Source: Paenibacillus sp. OVF10 (GTDB lineage Bacteria > Bacillota > Bacilli > Paenibacillales > Paenibacillaceae). From it: a stretch of 64,000 bases of DNA. A program made the position numbers and the translations under genes. The notes beneath the pieces are model-generated. The model worked only from the letters and a program-made list of their open reading frames with translations, did no database searches and had not been told where the DNA came from. The stretch covers positions 6,820,001 through 6,884,000 of the forward strand of contig CP094668.1 in NCBI GenBank assembly GCA_022836915.1, given 5' to 3'. Below are positions 37,929-47,062 of the stretch, piece by piece. Within the stretch, counting starts at the first letter, position 1. Each line of letters opens with the position of its first letter.

Positions 37929-37954
37929 GCCTACGCCTCCACCCTTCTGCGGAT

Positions 37955-39446
37955 TTATTGTGTTTGTTCGTTGCGTATCTTGGTATATGTGGCATCATAG
38001 GTGGCCTCGGGAAATTGTGCTGAAGATCCTTGCAGCAATGGCTGCTCTTCCCCTTTCAGATAACGGTCAAAGAATGCCAGCGCATAGGATCTTGTTATAT
38101 CCACATTATGTTCTGGCGTCATGCCTCTGGCAAATAGTTTCGGTGAGATTAATGAAATATCCGTAAAGCTCTGATGGAAGAAATTCTCCACCATCAGATA
38201 ATAGGTATCATTAAGACTACTCGTCATTACTCGATCCAGATCAGGCTCAAACTCAGGGTAGAACACGTTATCTTTGGCTGAAGCATTCGGATCGAAGCTT
38301 TTAGCCGTTTCGCCAGACATGATATACATAAACGGCTGTTTCAGGGCTGTCGTGGATACCGATCCCCAGAATCCGCCTTCCAGACTGAGTCCTGCACGTA
38401 AACGATCATCCTGTGCGAGTGCTTCGGCTGTTGTAGCCCCGCCATAAGAATGCCCCATCATGCCTGTATGATTCAGGTCAAGCCTGCCCTCCAGCACCTG
38501 ATTGGGATCATTCAGGTTCCACTGTTCAAGCGTGTCGAGTACAAAACGTGCATCTGCTGCACGAATACCTACCCCTCCACATTATATTGATACAGTTCTT
38601 CTGACGTTGCAAATTCAGGCCCGGCTTCATAAGACACTTTACGCCCATCGGGGAAGGTAACGCGAGCTGAGGTATAAGGATGATCCATACCTACAACAAT
38701 ATAGCCATGGCTTACGAGTTCTTCAATGGCAGTCATGCTCTGATAACGGGCCGAGCGGACACCGGGAGAGAACAGCACCACCGGATAAGAACGGCTTGCG
38801 TCTGACATGGCTGCGCCTTTAACCACATGTGTCGGAATGGTATCGAGGTAGCTGAACACCTTAGGCGGGATGCCAAATACCAGACTAATTGCTTCTCCGA
38901 GTTCAGACGGGTAAGACTCAGGAGATACCCCTTCGCATCCTCCGGGTTTACCGGATACCACACGTTAATCATCAGTTCCCGTTTGTCCCCGCTTTCGGGA
39001 GAAAACGTCTCTTCACGGGTTTCATCCACCAATTGTTGCGAAAACGTACCGATAGCAAACTTCCCCGTAGGCTCAGGCATTGTAAAAGCTGGAAAATACC
39101 AAGTGAGCAGTCCTGATCCGGCGCCAGAGACCAGAGCCAGCATCCCAACCAGCGTGAGTTGAAGCCACGAACGCCATTTCGGTTTCTGCTTCTCTGCAAA
39201 TTGCCCAGTGACTCTGTTACGATACCCTTTCACTAACTTAATGATTAATACGATGAAGATTATGCCTGCAACAAGATACGTTGGCAGCAGCATCACGCGA
39301 AACGAATCCAATATGCCTTGAAGTGCCACTGCCAATATCATGGCAGCAAACATGCCTGCCACGAGCTTCCGACGCTTCGAATACATGGGTATACACACCG
39401 CTGCGGCAATCGTTACAAGTACCAATATCCATTCCATTAATTTCAT
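37955..39446 (-). CDS. Membrane-anchored alpha/beta hydrolase (PAF-acetylhydrolase/chlorophyllase-like), two frameshifts
   Basis: The repaired product is about 497 residues: three hydrophobic segments in the first 75 residues, another near 95-115, then an alpha/beta hydrolase domain with nucleophile Ser in GHSYGG. The domain resembles platelet-activating-factor acetylhydrolase isoform II (VWYPV, VVLFSPGV...GMDHPYTS). Frames break at the C4 runs 38928-38931 and 38572-38575; one base at each gives AKGVSPESYPSELGE and NVEGVGIRAADARFVLDTLE. The start at 39446 follows TTGGAGG. It is transcribed with the merR-type gene from a promoter with a MerR-like spacer. The substrate is unknown; an ester is expected. 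Confidence 0.85.
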
Positions 39447-39476
39447 TATTCAGCCTCCAATATTTCTTGATAAAAA

Positions 39477-39508
39477 AGAATAAACCTTGAAGTATACTTC
39501 AAGGTCAA
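39477..39508 (-). promoter_or_regulatory. MerR-type promoter and operator of the hydrolase-merR unit
   Basis: The perfect palindrome CCTTGAAGTATACTTCAAGG (39485-39504) lies between TTGACC (-35, 39508-39503) and TATTCT (-10, 39482-39477) on the minus strand. The spacer is about 20 bp, the overlong spacer that MerR activators correct by twisting DNA. The start codon of the hydrolase is about 30 bp downstream. Confidence 0.75.
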
Positions 39509-39529
39509 GGCTGTATTATAGAAAACATT

Positions 39530-41092
39530 TTATCGAGGAATTCGTATATCCCATTTGCAAAGTTCGGTCAACGTACACGTTCCGGACGAGAAAGCCTTAA
39601 TACCTGTTGAGTTCGGCCCAGGATATATTCGCCCTGTCATTACCTGCTCTCCCTGCTGAATGAACACCTCAACGGAGCTGACATCCATAAAAATATGAAG
39701 TTCCAGTTTCCCGTCAAGCAGTTCCACTGTCGCAGCTCGTTCTCCGCCCGGCCCTTGTCCGGCCTGCTCGCGATTTAAACATAAACGACGCTGCTCTACA
39801 TCATAGGAAATCACAGTTTCTTCATCTTCACCCGTGCGCAGCTTCAACCCGAAGTGTCGTGCCTGTTCCGCTTCGAATACAGCATACAGTTCATAACGGT
39901 CTCCGCTGATTCCAAGATCAAAATCATGTTCGTCACCGTTTAAATGTATACCATACTGCTCGGTGCCTTCCGACCTGTACTCTGTAAGTTCGGGAAGCGG
40001 CTGGAATATCAATCGTTCTCCCCTGCGAATGAGTTGTCTCGGCAACGTCATCGCTCCAGCCCAAGCATGAGACTGTTGTGTCGGGATTTCCGTTTCCCAC
40101 GTATCCATCCAGGCCACCATGATTCGTCGTCCCTGTGCATCCTCCATCGTCTGGGGCGCGTAAAAGTCGAAGCCACAATCCAGCGGAACGTACTGCTCGT
40201 ACTTCAGCACACCTTGGTCTTCATCCAGCGTTCCCATCATATAAACGGTCGAATGCAAGTTGCAATAGTTATCTCCCTGAGCAGGCATGCGCTGCGGAGA
40301 CATGATCAGCACATCTCGGCCATCCAGTGTGAACAGATCGGGACATTCCCAATTGTCACCAAGCGTCCCGTCACTCTGGGCCATAATGTTAACATAACTC
40401 CAATCCAGCAAGTCCGTTGAACGGTATAACAGAATGACACCTTTGCCCGCAGCATCATTCGAGCCAAGGACGCAATAGTACACACCGTTTCGTTCAAACA
40501 CTTTTGGATCACGAAAGTCCTTGGGACTGGTATGCGCTGGGATTTGATCCAGCCGAATAACCGGATTCATCGCGCTTTTGACAAAATCAATTCCATTGTC
40601 CGAGACAGCGATATTCTGTGTCTGCAAGTAATCGTTATCCTTGTCGGGTCCAGTCACGACATGCCCCGTGTAGATCAGCACCAACTTGCCATCCTGCACG
40701 ATTGCACTTCCGGAAAAACACCCTCCACTGTCGTAGCTCTGATCAGGTGCCAGTGCAATAGGCAGATAAGACCACGTAACCAAATCACGGCTCACCGCAT
40801 GGCCCCAGTGCATCGGCCCCCATACCGGTTCGTAGGGATAATGCTGATAGAACATATGATACATCCCACCGAAGTATATGAAACCGTTGGGATCATTCAT
40901 CCAGCCCACCTCTGGCATCAAATGATAGGCCATTCGATAGGTTGGATCAACCTGATGTCGATGCTCCTTGATATATGCGTTGGCCCGGGCGAGTGTATAA
41001 CTCTCCTTCGTTTGAGCCGAAGAACTCGTCAGTCCAAGGTCTGTCTCTTGCCTTGTATCTATTTCCTGTTTCTCGTATCGTTCCTGATTCAT
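39530..41092 (-). CDS. Glycoside hydrolase family 32 (sucrose-6-phosphate hydrolase/fructan hydrolase)
   Basis: This 520-residue, non-secreted enzyme cleaves beta-fructosides such as sucrose, sucrose-6-phosphate or fructo-oligosaccharides. GH32 landmarks are nucleophile Asp67 in WMNDPNG, transition-state Asp195 in RDP and acid/base Glu249 in WECPD. A C-terminal beta-sandwich (SSVEVFIQQGEQVMTGRIYP) follows. The start at 41092 lies just after AGGAGTGAAGGA. Its neighbours are an ABC importer and not a PTS, so unphosphorylated sucrose or short fructans are the likely substrates. No terminator is visible before the next promoter. Confidence 0.92.
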   Translation of the reverse strand: MNQERYEKQEIDTRQETDLGLTSSSAQTKESYTLARANAYIKEHRHQVDPTYRMAYHLMPEVGWMNDPNGFIYFGGMYHMFYQHYPYEPVWGPMHWGHAVSRDLVTWSYLPIALAPDQSYDSGGCFSGSAIVQDGKLVLIYTGHVVTGPDKDNDYLQTQNIAVSDNGIDFVKSAMNPVIRLDQIPAHTSPKDFRDPKVFERNGVYYCVLGSNDAAGKGVILLYRSTDLLDWSYVNIMAQSDGTLGDNWECPDLFTLDGRDVLIMSPQRMPAQGDNYCNLHSTVYMMGTLDEDQGVLKYEQYVPLDCGFDFYAPQTMEDAQGRRIMVAWMDTWETEIPTQQSHAWAGAMTLPRQLIRRGERLIFQPLPELTEYRSEGTEQYGIHLNGDEHDFDLGISGDRYELYAVFEAEQARHFGLKLRTGEDEETVISYDVEQRRLCLNREQAGQGPGGERAATVELLDGKLELHIFMDVSSVEVFIQQGEQVMTGRIYPGPNSTGIKAFSSGTCTLTELCKWDIRIPR

Positions 41093-41134
41093 ATGTCCTT
41101 CACTCCTGTCTCTCTCTATATCACCCAACTAAAC

Positions 41135-41965
41135 TTATTTGATAGCCCCTTGCATGACCCCCTGAATAATGTACTTCTGCGCAAACAGATAAACGATCAG
41201 TACAGGCAGCAGGGTCAACACCAGACCAGCCATCAATGGGCCGTAATCCACGGTATATGTCCCATAAAAATAAAACGTGGACAGCGGCAGCGTACGCTGC
41301 TCGGATGAAGTCAGCACCAGGGAAGGCAGCAGAAAATCATTCCATATCCACAATACATTCAGCACGCTAATGGTTACGGTTGTTGGCAGTAACACCGGCA
41401 GTACGATGCGAAAAAAGGTTTGCACTCTGCCACAGCCATCCATTAGAGCCGCTTCTTCAAGCTCCAGGGGAATACTTTTGATAAAGCCATGGTAGATAAA
41501 TACGGCAAGCGGACTGCCAAAGCCAATATACATGTAGATCAGCGACCACTTGTTATCCAGCAGGCTGAGCGAGCCGTATATTTTAACCAGCGGAATCATA
41601 ATGGCCTGAAACGGAATAATCATCGCAGCTACCATCAGGAAAAAGAGATACTGATTCACCTTGCTTTTGTGACGAACAAAGTAATGGGCTGTCATCGCCG
41701 CAAAAAGAGCAATCAGTAATACACCTGCAACTGTAATGAGCAACGAATTGCTGAAGGCGGATACATATCCCATTTTGTCAAACGCATTGACGTAATTATC
41801 AAATTGAAAGGAGCTTGGCAAGCCCAGCGGATCGGAGGTAATTGCCTGGTTAGCCTTGAACGAATTGACGATCAGAAGTACAAAAGGAAATACAAACAAA
41901 ATCATCACAACGATTAATGCAATAAACTTCATCCAGTTGAGAATGCGTGATTGTCCAGCCATCAT
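41135..41965 (-). CDS. Carbohydrate ABC transporter permease, MalG type
   Basis: This 276-residue membrane subunit has six helices and the EAA loop near residues 170-190 (EEAALMDGCGRVQTFFRIVLP). The C-terminal QKYIIQGVMQGAIK is the typical CUT1 MalG ending. It overlaps the MalF-type gene by four bases and precedes the GH32 gene by 42 bp, so all are in one operon. With the binding protein it should import sucrose or fructo-oligosaccharides. No dedicated ATPase gene is present. Confidence 0.93.
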   Translation of the reverse strand: MMAGQSRILNWMKFIALIVVMILFVFPFVLLIVNSFKANQAITSDPLGLPSSFQFDNYVNAFDKMGYVSAFSNSLLITVAGVLLIALFAAMTAHYFVRHKSKVNQYLFFLMVAAMIIPFQAIMIPLVKIYGSLSLLDNKWSLIYMYIGFGSPLAVFIYHGFIKSIPLELEEAALMDGCGRVQTFFRIVLPVLLPTTVTISVLNVLWIWNDFLLPSLVLTSSEQRTLPLSTFYFYGTYTVDYGPLMAGLVLTLLPVLIVYLFAQKYIIQGVMQGAIK

Positions 41966-42846
41966 GCCTCGACCTCCAGTTTTTTGCTGAAATAGACCTG
42001 GAGCAATGTAATGGCGGCTACAAGGATAAACAGAACAAAGGCTTCTGCCTGACCCAATCCGTAGTCACGAGCAAGAAATGCCTGCTCATAAACATGCATG
42101 GATACCATCTCTGTGCTCTTGAAGGGCCCGCCACTGGTCAGGGAGACGTTCAGATCATACACCATGAATCCCCGTTGCAGTGACAAAAAGATGCATACAA
42201 TAAACGAAGGAACCATCAGTGGCAATACAATGCGCGCCAACATTTTGCGACTACTTGCCCCATCAATGCTGGCTGCCTCCATAACATCCTTCGGCACATT
42301 CATCAGTCCTGCAATGTAGATAACCATCATATAGCCGGCATATTGCCAAACGGTCACCACAATGAGTGCCCAGAATGCTTTATCCGGGTCAGCCAGCCAG
42401 GAGGTGGAAAACAGAGTAAGGTTCATTTTTTGTCCTGTAAAAACGAGTACCTGATTAAAAATAAACTGCCAGATGAAACCAAGCACGATTCCGCCCACCA
42501 GATTCGGCAGGAAAAATCCGGCCCGAAACCAGCCCTGTGCCTTCATTCCCCGAGTTACAGCGTAAGCGAGCAGGAAGGCAACCGCATTGGTCAGCACAAC
42601 GGTAATAAATACGTACTCCAGCGTCATCCCGAATGATTTCCAGAACACGGTGTCCTTGAACACACTGATATAATTATCCCAGCCAACAAAGCTTTGATCG
42701 ATGGCAATGCCATCCCAGTTCGTAAACGTCAAATAAATACCATACAAAAATGGAATAATCATCACTGTAGCAAACGCAAATAATGTCGGGCCAGTAAAGA
42801 TCAGGCGGGTGCGCAGACGTGTCCATAATCCTTTTTCGGTCAGCAT
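41962..42846 (-). CDS. Carbohydrate ABC transporter permease, MalF type
   Basis: This 294-residue partner permease has six helices, the EAA loop MEAASIDGASSRKMLARIVLP near residue 210 and the periplasm-facing NLVGGIVLGFIWQFIFN. The start at 42846 follows GTGGAGG; longer in-frame readings upstream are not supported by a ribosome site. It lies about 145 bp after the binding-protein gene and overlaps the MalG gene as ATGA. Confidence 0.92.
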   Translation of the reverse strand: MLTEKGLWTRLRTRLIFTGPTLFAFATVMIIPFLYGIYLTFTNWDGIAIDQSFVGWDNYISVFKDTVFWKSFGMTLEYVFITVVLTNAVAFLLAYAVTRGMKAQGWFRAGFFLPNLVGGIVLGFIWQFIFNQVLVFTGQKMNLTLFSTSWLADPDKAFWALIVVTVWQYAGYMMVIYIAGLMNVPKDVMEAASIDGASSRKMLARIVLPLMVPSFIVCIFLSLQRGFMVYDLNVSLTSGGPFKSTEMVSMHVYEQAFLARDYGLGQAEAFVLFILVAAITLLQVYFSKKLEVEA

Positions 42847-42990
42847 TGTCAACCTCCACTCTATCCAAATGATTAGCCTAACGGTTATGCCGGAAACAAG
42901 TTGAACAGACCTCATGTGGAAGCTGTACATTCATCATCTCCGGCTACCGCAAGTCTCTCTCTATGCTGCGCAGGGCTAAGATTAATTCCT

Positions 42991-44318
42991 TTATTTCACG
43001 TTGCTCCAGTATGCCTGAATTTCGCTGGCAAGCCCGGCACGGTCAATGACGTCAGCCAAGTATTTCTGCATGGATGCACCCAGTTTGGACCAGTGATCCG
43101 CAGGAAGTGTGCTCATTGATTCCTCGATTTTGCCTGCCTTGATGTATTCACTAATGGATTTGCCAAGCGGATCGGTTGGCTCCAGTGTAATGTTGCTGAA
43201 TGCCGGAATAATACTGGCTTGATTCACCAGGAAATCCTGACCTTTTTCGTTATAAACAATCCAATCCAAAAATTTCTTCGCCGCTTCCTGCTGCGCTGGT
43301 GTGCTCTTTTCCTTATCCAGCAATATTCGTTTGGATACAGCAGCAGAGATTTGCGTATTACCGAAATCATCCGGATTATTGCTCACAGGTACTGGGAGGA
43401 AGCCATAATTTCCATCTGCTGTATCAAAGCTTGAAATTTGTGGCCATGCCCAGTTGCCCTGGAACCAGATGCCAACCTCACCCTTGCCAAGCACCTCAGG
43501 TCCACGCTCATAAGTTCCGGACAATGGAGAAGCCTTGTCAATATTGTAGGTTTTCATCAGATCAAATGTATCTAACAAGCCATTAAACACGGCGTTGGAA
43601 GCAAGGTCCACTTGACCAGCCTTCAGATCAGTAATGAATTGATCCACCTTCGCACGGTCCGCCGACTGCCCACCATATGCAAGCCCCAGATAATGCGCAC
43701 CAAGCGACCAATCCATCGGAGATACAATCAAAGGTGATTTTCCAGTAGCAGCAATCTTTTGGAACAGCTCATCAAGCTGTGCGGTGGTCTGTACAGACTT
43801 TGGATCGAATGTCCCACCTACTGCCTGATCCAATACATTCTGGTTATAGATGAATCCATATCCTTCAATAGAGAACGGGAAGGCATAATTTTTGCCATCA
43901 AACGTTGTAGCCGCTGTGCTGTTCTCCACAGCATCCTTCATCCAAGACTCGGATGTGAGATCCAGAACACGATCCTTGAATTTCTCGACATCCCCTGTGT
44001 CCAGCATCATCATCGTTGTAGGGCTGCCGGAGGCATACAAAGCAGACGCTTTTTCAAACGGAGACTGTCCACTGCCTACAGGTACAATTTCGAGTGTGAT
44101 ATTTGGATTTTCGGCATGGAAGTCTTTAGCCGCTTGCTCAAGCTGATTGTTAATTTCCGATTTGGAATTGAGCATCGTGATTTTGACACTCTCACTGCTG
44201 CTCCCTCCGAGGAGGAGTTGGACTCCGTCGCTGCTTTACTTCCACATGCCGACAATACAAGCATCATAATCAAAGACAATACCGATAATTTCATCATCCA
44301 TCTCTGTTCTCTTTTCAT
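42991..44318 (-). CDS. Extracellular sugar-binding lipoprotein (family 1), one frameshift
   Basis: This is the receptor of the sucrose/fructan-type importer. The repaired protein is about 442 residues with a lipoprotein signal (lipobox LSAC) followed by a Ser-rich linker and a family 1 binding fold (FHAENPNITLEIVPVGSG, AYGG, WFQGNWAWPQI). The frame breaks at the short C run 44203-44205; one more base gives SSSEGSSSESVKITMLNSKSE. The start at 44318 is preferred; a second Met lies seven codons further in. The promoter region holds a cre-like site and two LacI-type operators. Confidence 0.9.
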
Positions 44319-44348
44319 CTTGTTATGGCCCCCGATCAATAGTTTAAA

Positions 44349-44362
44349 AGGAAACGCTTACA
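44349..44362. promoter_or_regulatory. cre-like CcpA site upstream of the sugar importer operon
   Basis: Read on the minus strand, TGTAAGCGTTTCCT matches the CcpA consensus TGWAARCGYTWNCW at every position. It lies about 30 bp upstream of the binding-protein start, suitable for roadblock repression by preferred sugars. Confidence 0.65.
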
Positions 44363-44374
44363 AGTCGAATTATA

Positions 44375-44408
44375 ATGTCAAAGGTTTGACATGTCAATCG
44401 TTTGACAT
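44375..44408. promoter_or_regulatory. Two abutting LacI-type operators (ScrR-like)
   Basis: ATGTCAAAGGTTTGACAT (44375-44392) and ATGTCAATCGTTTGACAT (44391-44408) are inverted repeats sharing two bases. The second has the central CG of LacI-family operators, and TGTCAA/TTGACA arms resemble sucrose repressor sites of Firmicutes. They lie between the LacI-type gene and the importer operon it probably represses. Confidence 0.72.
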
Positions 44409-44465
44409 ACCATTTCAAAAAAATATCGCGCCTTGATTTTTTCGTGGCAAAAGGACGAATAGGAA

Positions 44466-44487
44466 AAAACGACCTGTATCAGGTCGT
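44466..44487 (-). terminator. Terminator overlapping the end of the lacI-type gene
   Basis: ACGACCTG-TAT-CAGGTCGT forms a hairpin that includes the TGA stop at 44479. The minus strand continues TTTTTTCC. Confidence 0.82.
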
Positions 44488-45459
44488 CTCTCTCTCCACG
44501 ATGGTAACCGGCAAAATATGCTCCATTCCGATCTTCTCTTCCGCGAGCTGGCGCCGAATCAGATCAATCGCCAGCTTAGCCATGTCCTCCACCGGCTGCC
44601 TGATCGTTGTTATGCCAGGCACCGTATACGCTGCCGCACGACTGTCATCATAACCAACAATAGCGATATCGTCGGGTACCTTGCGCCCACCTAACACGAT
44701 CTGCTTCAGCGCATGCACCGCCATCAGGTCACTCGTTACAAAGAGCCCATCCACCTCCGGGTGTTGTGCAAGCAGCTTATCCACCAATTCCGTATACTGA
44801 TGCTGATCAAATACATTCAGATCGGTTTCATGAATCATGACCGGTTTGACTCCATGAGCCTGCAATGTATCAACGAAACCTGTCGTCCGGCGATTGGACA
44901 GCATTTGCAATTCCAAATTACCGCAGATATGTGCCAGATTCCGTCTGTTCTTCGAGAGCAGCAATTCAGCAGCCATAACCCCTCCCTGATAGTTATCAGA
45001 TGAGATAAACGGGATATCTTCACCGATCTTACGATCAAAGGTCACGATTGGGGAATGCAGATTCATATACTCATCAACTTCCAGTGTATGACTTCCCATA
45101 ATAATGCCATCCACGCGATTACCCTTGAGCATTTCCACATATTCACGCTCTTTGGAAGGGTCCATGTGGGAATTGCATAACATAATTTTAAATCCATTCT
45201 GGTATGCATGGTACTCAACATAGTTAGCCAGTTCTCCAAAAAACGGATGGGATACGTCGGGAATAATCAAGCCTATAACATTGGATTGTTTACGCAGAAG
45301 AGAACGGGCAATTTCGTTGGGTCGATAGTTCAGTTCGTCCATGGTTTGATACACTTTATCCCGAGTCTTCTGACTGATATATCCCCGGTTGTTTAATACA
45401 CGCGAGACGGTAGTTACAGAAACTCCTGCCCTGAGTGCAACATCATGAATAGTTGCCAT
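44479..45459 (-). CDS. LacI-family repressor, probable sucrose/fructan operon regulator
   Basis: This 326-residue repressor has the N-terminal helix-turn-helix and hinge (MATIHDVALRAGVSVTTVSRVLNN, then LNYRPNEIARSL) and a periplasmic-binding-like effector domain (VIGLIIPDVSHPFFGEL, AIVGYDDSRAA). The start at 45459 follows AGAGG and gives the standard N-terminus. It lies upstream of the binding protein-permease-GH32 operon, separated by its own terminator and by tandem palindromic operators. Effector identity is inferred from the neighbouring GH32 enzyme. Confidence 0.92.
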   Translation of the reverse strand: MATIHDVALRAGVSVTTVSRVLNNRGYISQKTRDKVYQTMDELNYRPNEIARSLLRKQSNVIGLIIPDVSHPFFGELANYVEYHAYQNGFKIMLCNSHMDPSKEREYVEMLKGNRVDGIIMGSHTLEVDEYMNLHSPIVTFDRKIGEDIPFISSDNYQGGVMAAELLLSKNRRNLAHICGNLELQMLSNRRTTGFVDTLQAHGVKPVMIHETDLNVFDQHQYTELVDKLLAQHPEVDGLFVTSDLMAVHALKQIVLGGRKVPDDIAIVGYDDSRAAAYTVPGITTIRQPVEDMAKLAIDLIRRQLAEEKIGMEHILPVTIVERETT

Positions 45460-45550
45460 AACAGCCTCTTTTCCTACAACATTCTTCATACAGATATTAT
45501 TATAAACCTATTGCTAACCCTGAACCAAACCTCGGTATCCGCCCGCTGCT

Positions 45551-46000
45551 TCATTCCGCTACAACTCTTGCTCTGGGCATGCTATGCATAGCTCCGTGCG
45601 TAACATGGACCTGTACCACATACGTGCCTGATTCTTCAAAGGTATGCTGGATTTCATACAGCCCTTCCTCTGTCTCATTGGCAGTAATAGCCCCCTGATT
45701 CTCCAGTTCGTCCGCTGTCATCATACCTTGTTCCGGAGATACAGAAGGCGGATCATCAAGCTCATTCCAGACCTGAAATTGCACATGGTCGGCATGGCTT
45801 AACGGTGCATCTCCCTGTGTAAGCTTCACCTGCAACTGTATTGGTTTATGAAGAGAAGCCTTCTCTGGAACGACAAGTTTCACTTTGATCATCTCTGGCA
45901 TCTCGCCCGATTGTGACTGTTCCTCATAAGAGCATCCCACTGTCAGGAGGACCAGAACTATGAAGGGCATGAACCAACGAGCTTGTCCGCTCATCACCAT
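45551..46000 (-). CDS. YtkA-like domain lipoprotein
   Basis: This 149-residue protein has a lipoprotein signal with lipobox TVGC (Cys23) and an extracellular Ig-like YtkA/FixH-type domain (PIQLQVKLTQGDAPLSHADHVQFQVW, YEIQHTFEESGTYVVQVHV). ATG codons at 46000 and 45994 both follow AAAGGAC. It starts 13 bp after the stop of the BdbC-type gene, so the two form a small operon. Conserved His residues (HADHV, HVTHGAMH) could bind copper; this is speculation. The physiological role is unknown. Confidence 0.8.
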   Translation of the reverse strand: MVMSGQARWFMPFIVLVLLTVGCSYEEQSQSGEMPEMIKVKLVVPEKASLHKPIQLQVKLTQGDAPLSHADHVQFQVWNELDDPPSVSPEQGMMTADELENQGAITANETEEGLYEIQHTFEESGTYVVQVHVTHGAMHSMPRARVVAE

Positions 46001-46013
46001 CTGTCCTTTCTTA

Positions 46014-46461
46014 TCAAGAAGATTTTGGTGTTTTGCCGATACCCCACAGCATCACGATGATGATAATAAAAGCAATCAGTGCCAGGAGTGGAATGGTGAT
46101 GAAACCAAACCAGTTCAAATAGTCGGTATAACATGGAACCTTGCCACACGCTACGGCATTACCTGTAGCCGAAAAATACGCTGGATCGTTACATGATATA
46201 ACGAAATACCACCACCGACAAAACTAAGTGGGAGTACGTATTTGTTGATGCCCACGTCATCCTTAAAGTAGGCAATGCCCAGCAAGATGGTTAGTGGATA
46301 CATGAATATGCGCTGGTACCAGCACAGATCACATGGAATATATCCCTTGATCTCACTAAAGTAGAGACTCCCCCTGTTGCAATAACAGAAACGGCCCAAG
46401 CAACAAATAACCGGGTATCCACATTTCTCGCTGGACGCTCCGATTTTGATGATGTACTCAT
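46014..46461 (-). CDS. bdbC: Thiol-disulfide oxidoreductase BdbC/DsbB family, two frameshifts
   Basis: This membrane enzyme reoxidises an extracellular thiol oxidase (BdbD-like) and passes electrons to quinone. The repaired protein is 149 residues with four helices. It has the first redox pair CDLC (Cys44, Cys47) followed by WYQR, and the second pair Cys106/Cys111 (ACGKVPC), both complete. Frames break at the C5 run 46370-46374 and the A5 run 46172-46176; repair gives ATGGSLYFSEIKG and QRIFSATGNAVACG, and an exact codon count to the TGA at 46014. The start at 46461 follows GGGGGAC. A bdbD-like partner is not seen in the window. Confidence 0.87.
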
Positions 46462-46587
46462 TCCTCTGTCCCCCTTTTCATTTTGCTTATACCAAATTAT
46501 CATACCTCATTCTAGACTCCATCGGCTATTCCAGCTGTTATGTAGGTCATTACCCGATGATTATACCAAATATTTGAACTTTTGGGT

Positions 46588-46937
46588 TCATTCATGGTCA
46601 CATTGAATATGTTCATCCTGATCCATACCTTTGGTCCTTGCGTACGTATTGCCCCAGTCGCACATCGTGTTCAAGACGGGAACGAAGGATCGTCCGAGAT
46701 CAGTTAAACTATATTCTACTTTTGGCGGGACTTCCTTGAATATTTCCCTATGAACGAGGCCATCACTCTCCAACTGTTTCAATTGGTCGGTTAAGACCTT
46801 TTGTGTAATTCCAGGTATCAATTCATAGAACTCCTTAGTTCGAACCGATTGTTGACTCAGAAAAAAAGGATAAGACACTTCCATTTCCCGCCAGCGATAT
46901 CCATGAAAATATTTATTCCGGTATTATATTTAACCAA
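46588..46937 (-). CDS. HxlR-family regulator, one frameshift
   Basis: This is a 116-residue winged-helix regulator. The frame breaks at the A7 run 46861-46867; adding one base joins VKYNTGINIFMDIAGGKWKC to LILFFLSQQSVRTKEF, the normal HxlR N-terminus. The start is then TTG at 46937, eight bases after GGGAGGG. Without repair the visible frame begins inside the domain and lacks the first helix. It is divergent from a nitroreductase gene, a frequent arrangement in which HxlR proteins sense electrophiles or quinones. Confidence 0.87.
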
Positions 46938-46959
46938 TGTGCCGTCCCTCCCCAATAGA

Positions 46960-47024
46960 TACTTTAAAGTGGCTATCCCACCTTTTTGTGCGTTATTTTC
47001 TCATTTGTTAATGCCTACTATAAT
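46960..47024. promoter_or_regulatory. Shared control region of hxlR-type and nitroreductase genes
   Basis: The palindrome ACTTTAAAGT (46961-46970), flanked by T and G, lies 25 bp upstream of the HxlR start. A TATAAT box for the nitroreductase lies at 47019-47024. The palindrome resembles binding sites of HxlR-type regulators and is the best operator candidate. Confidence 0.55.
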
Positions 47025-47062
47025 TCAAGGGAGTCATAAATAACAACGATGGAGATGATCCC

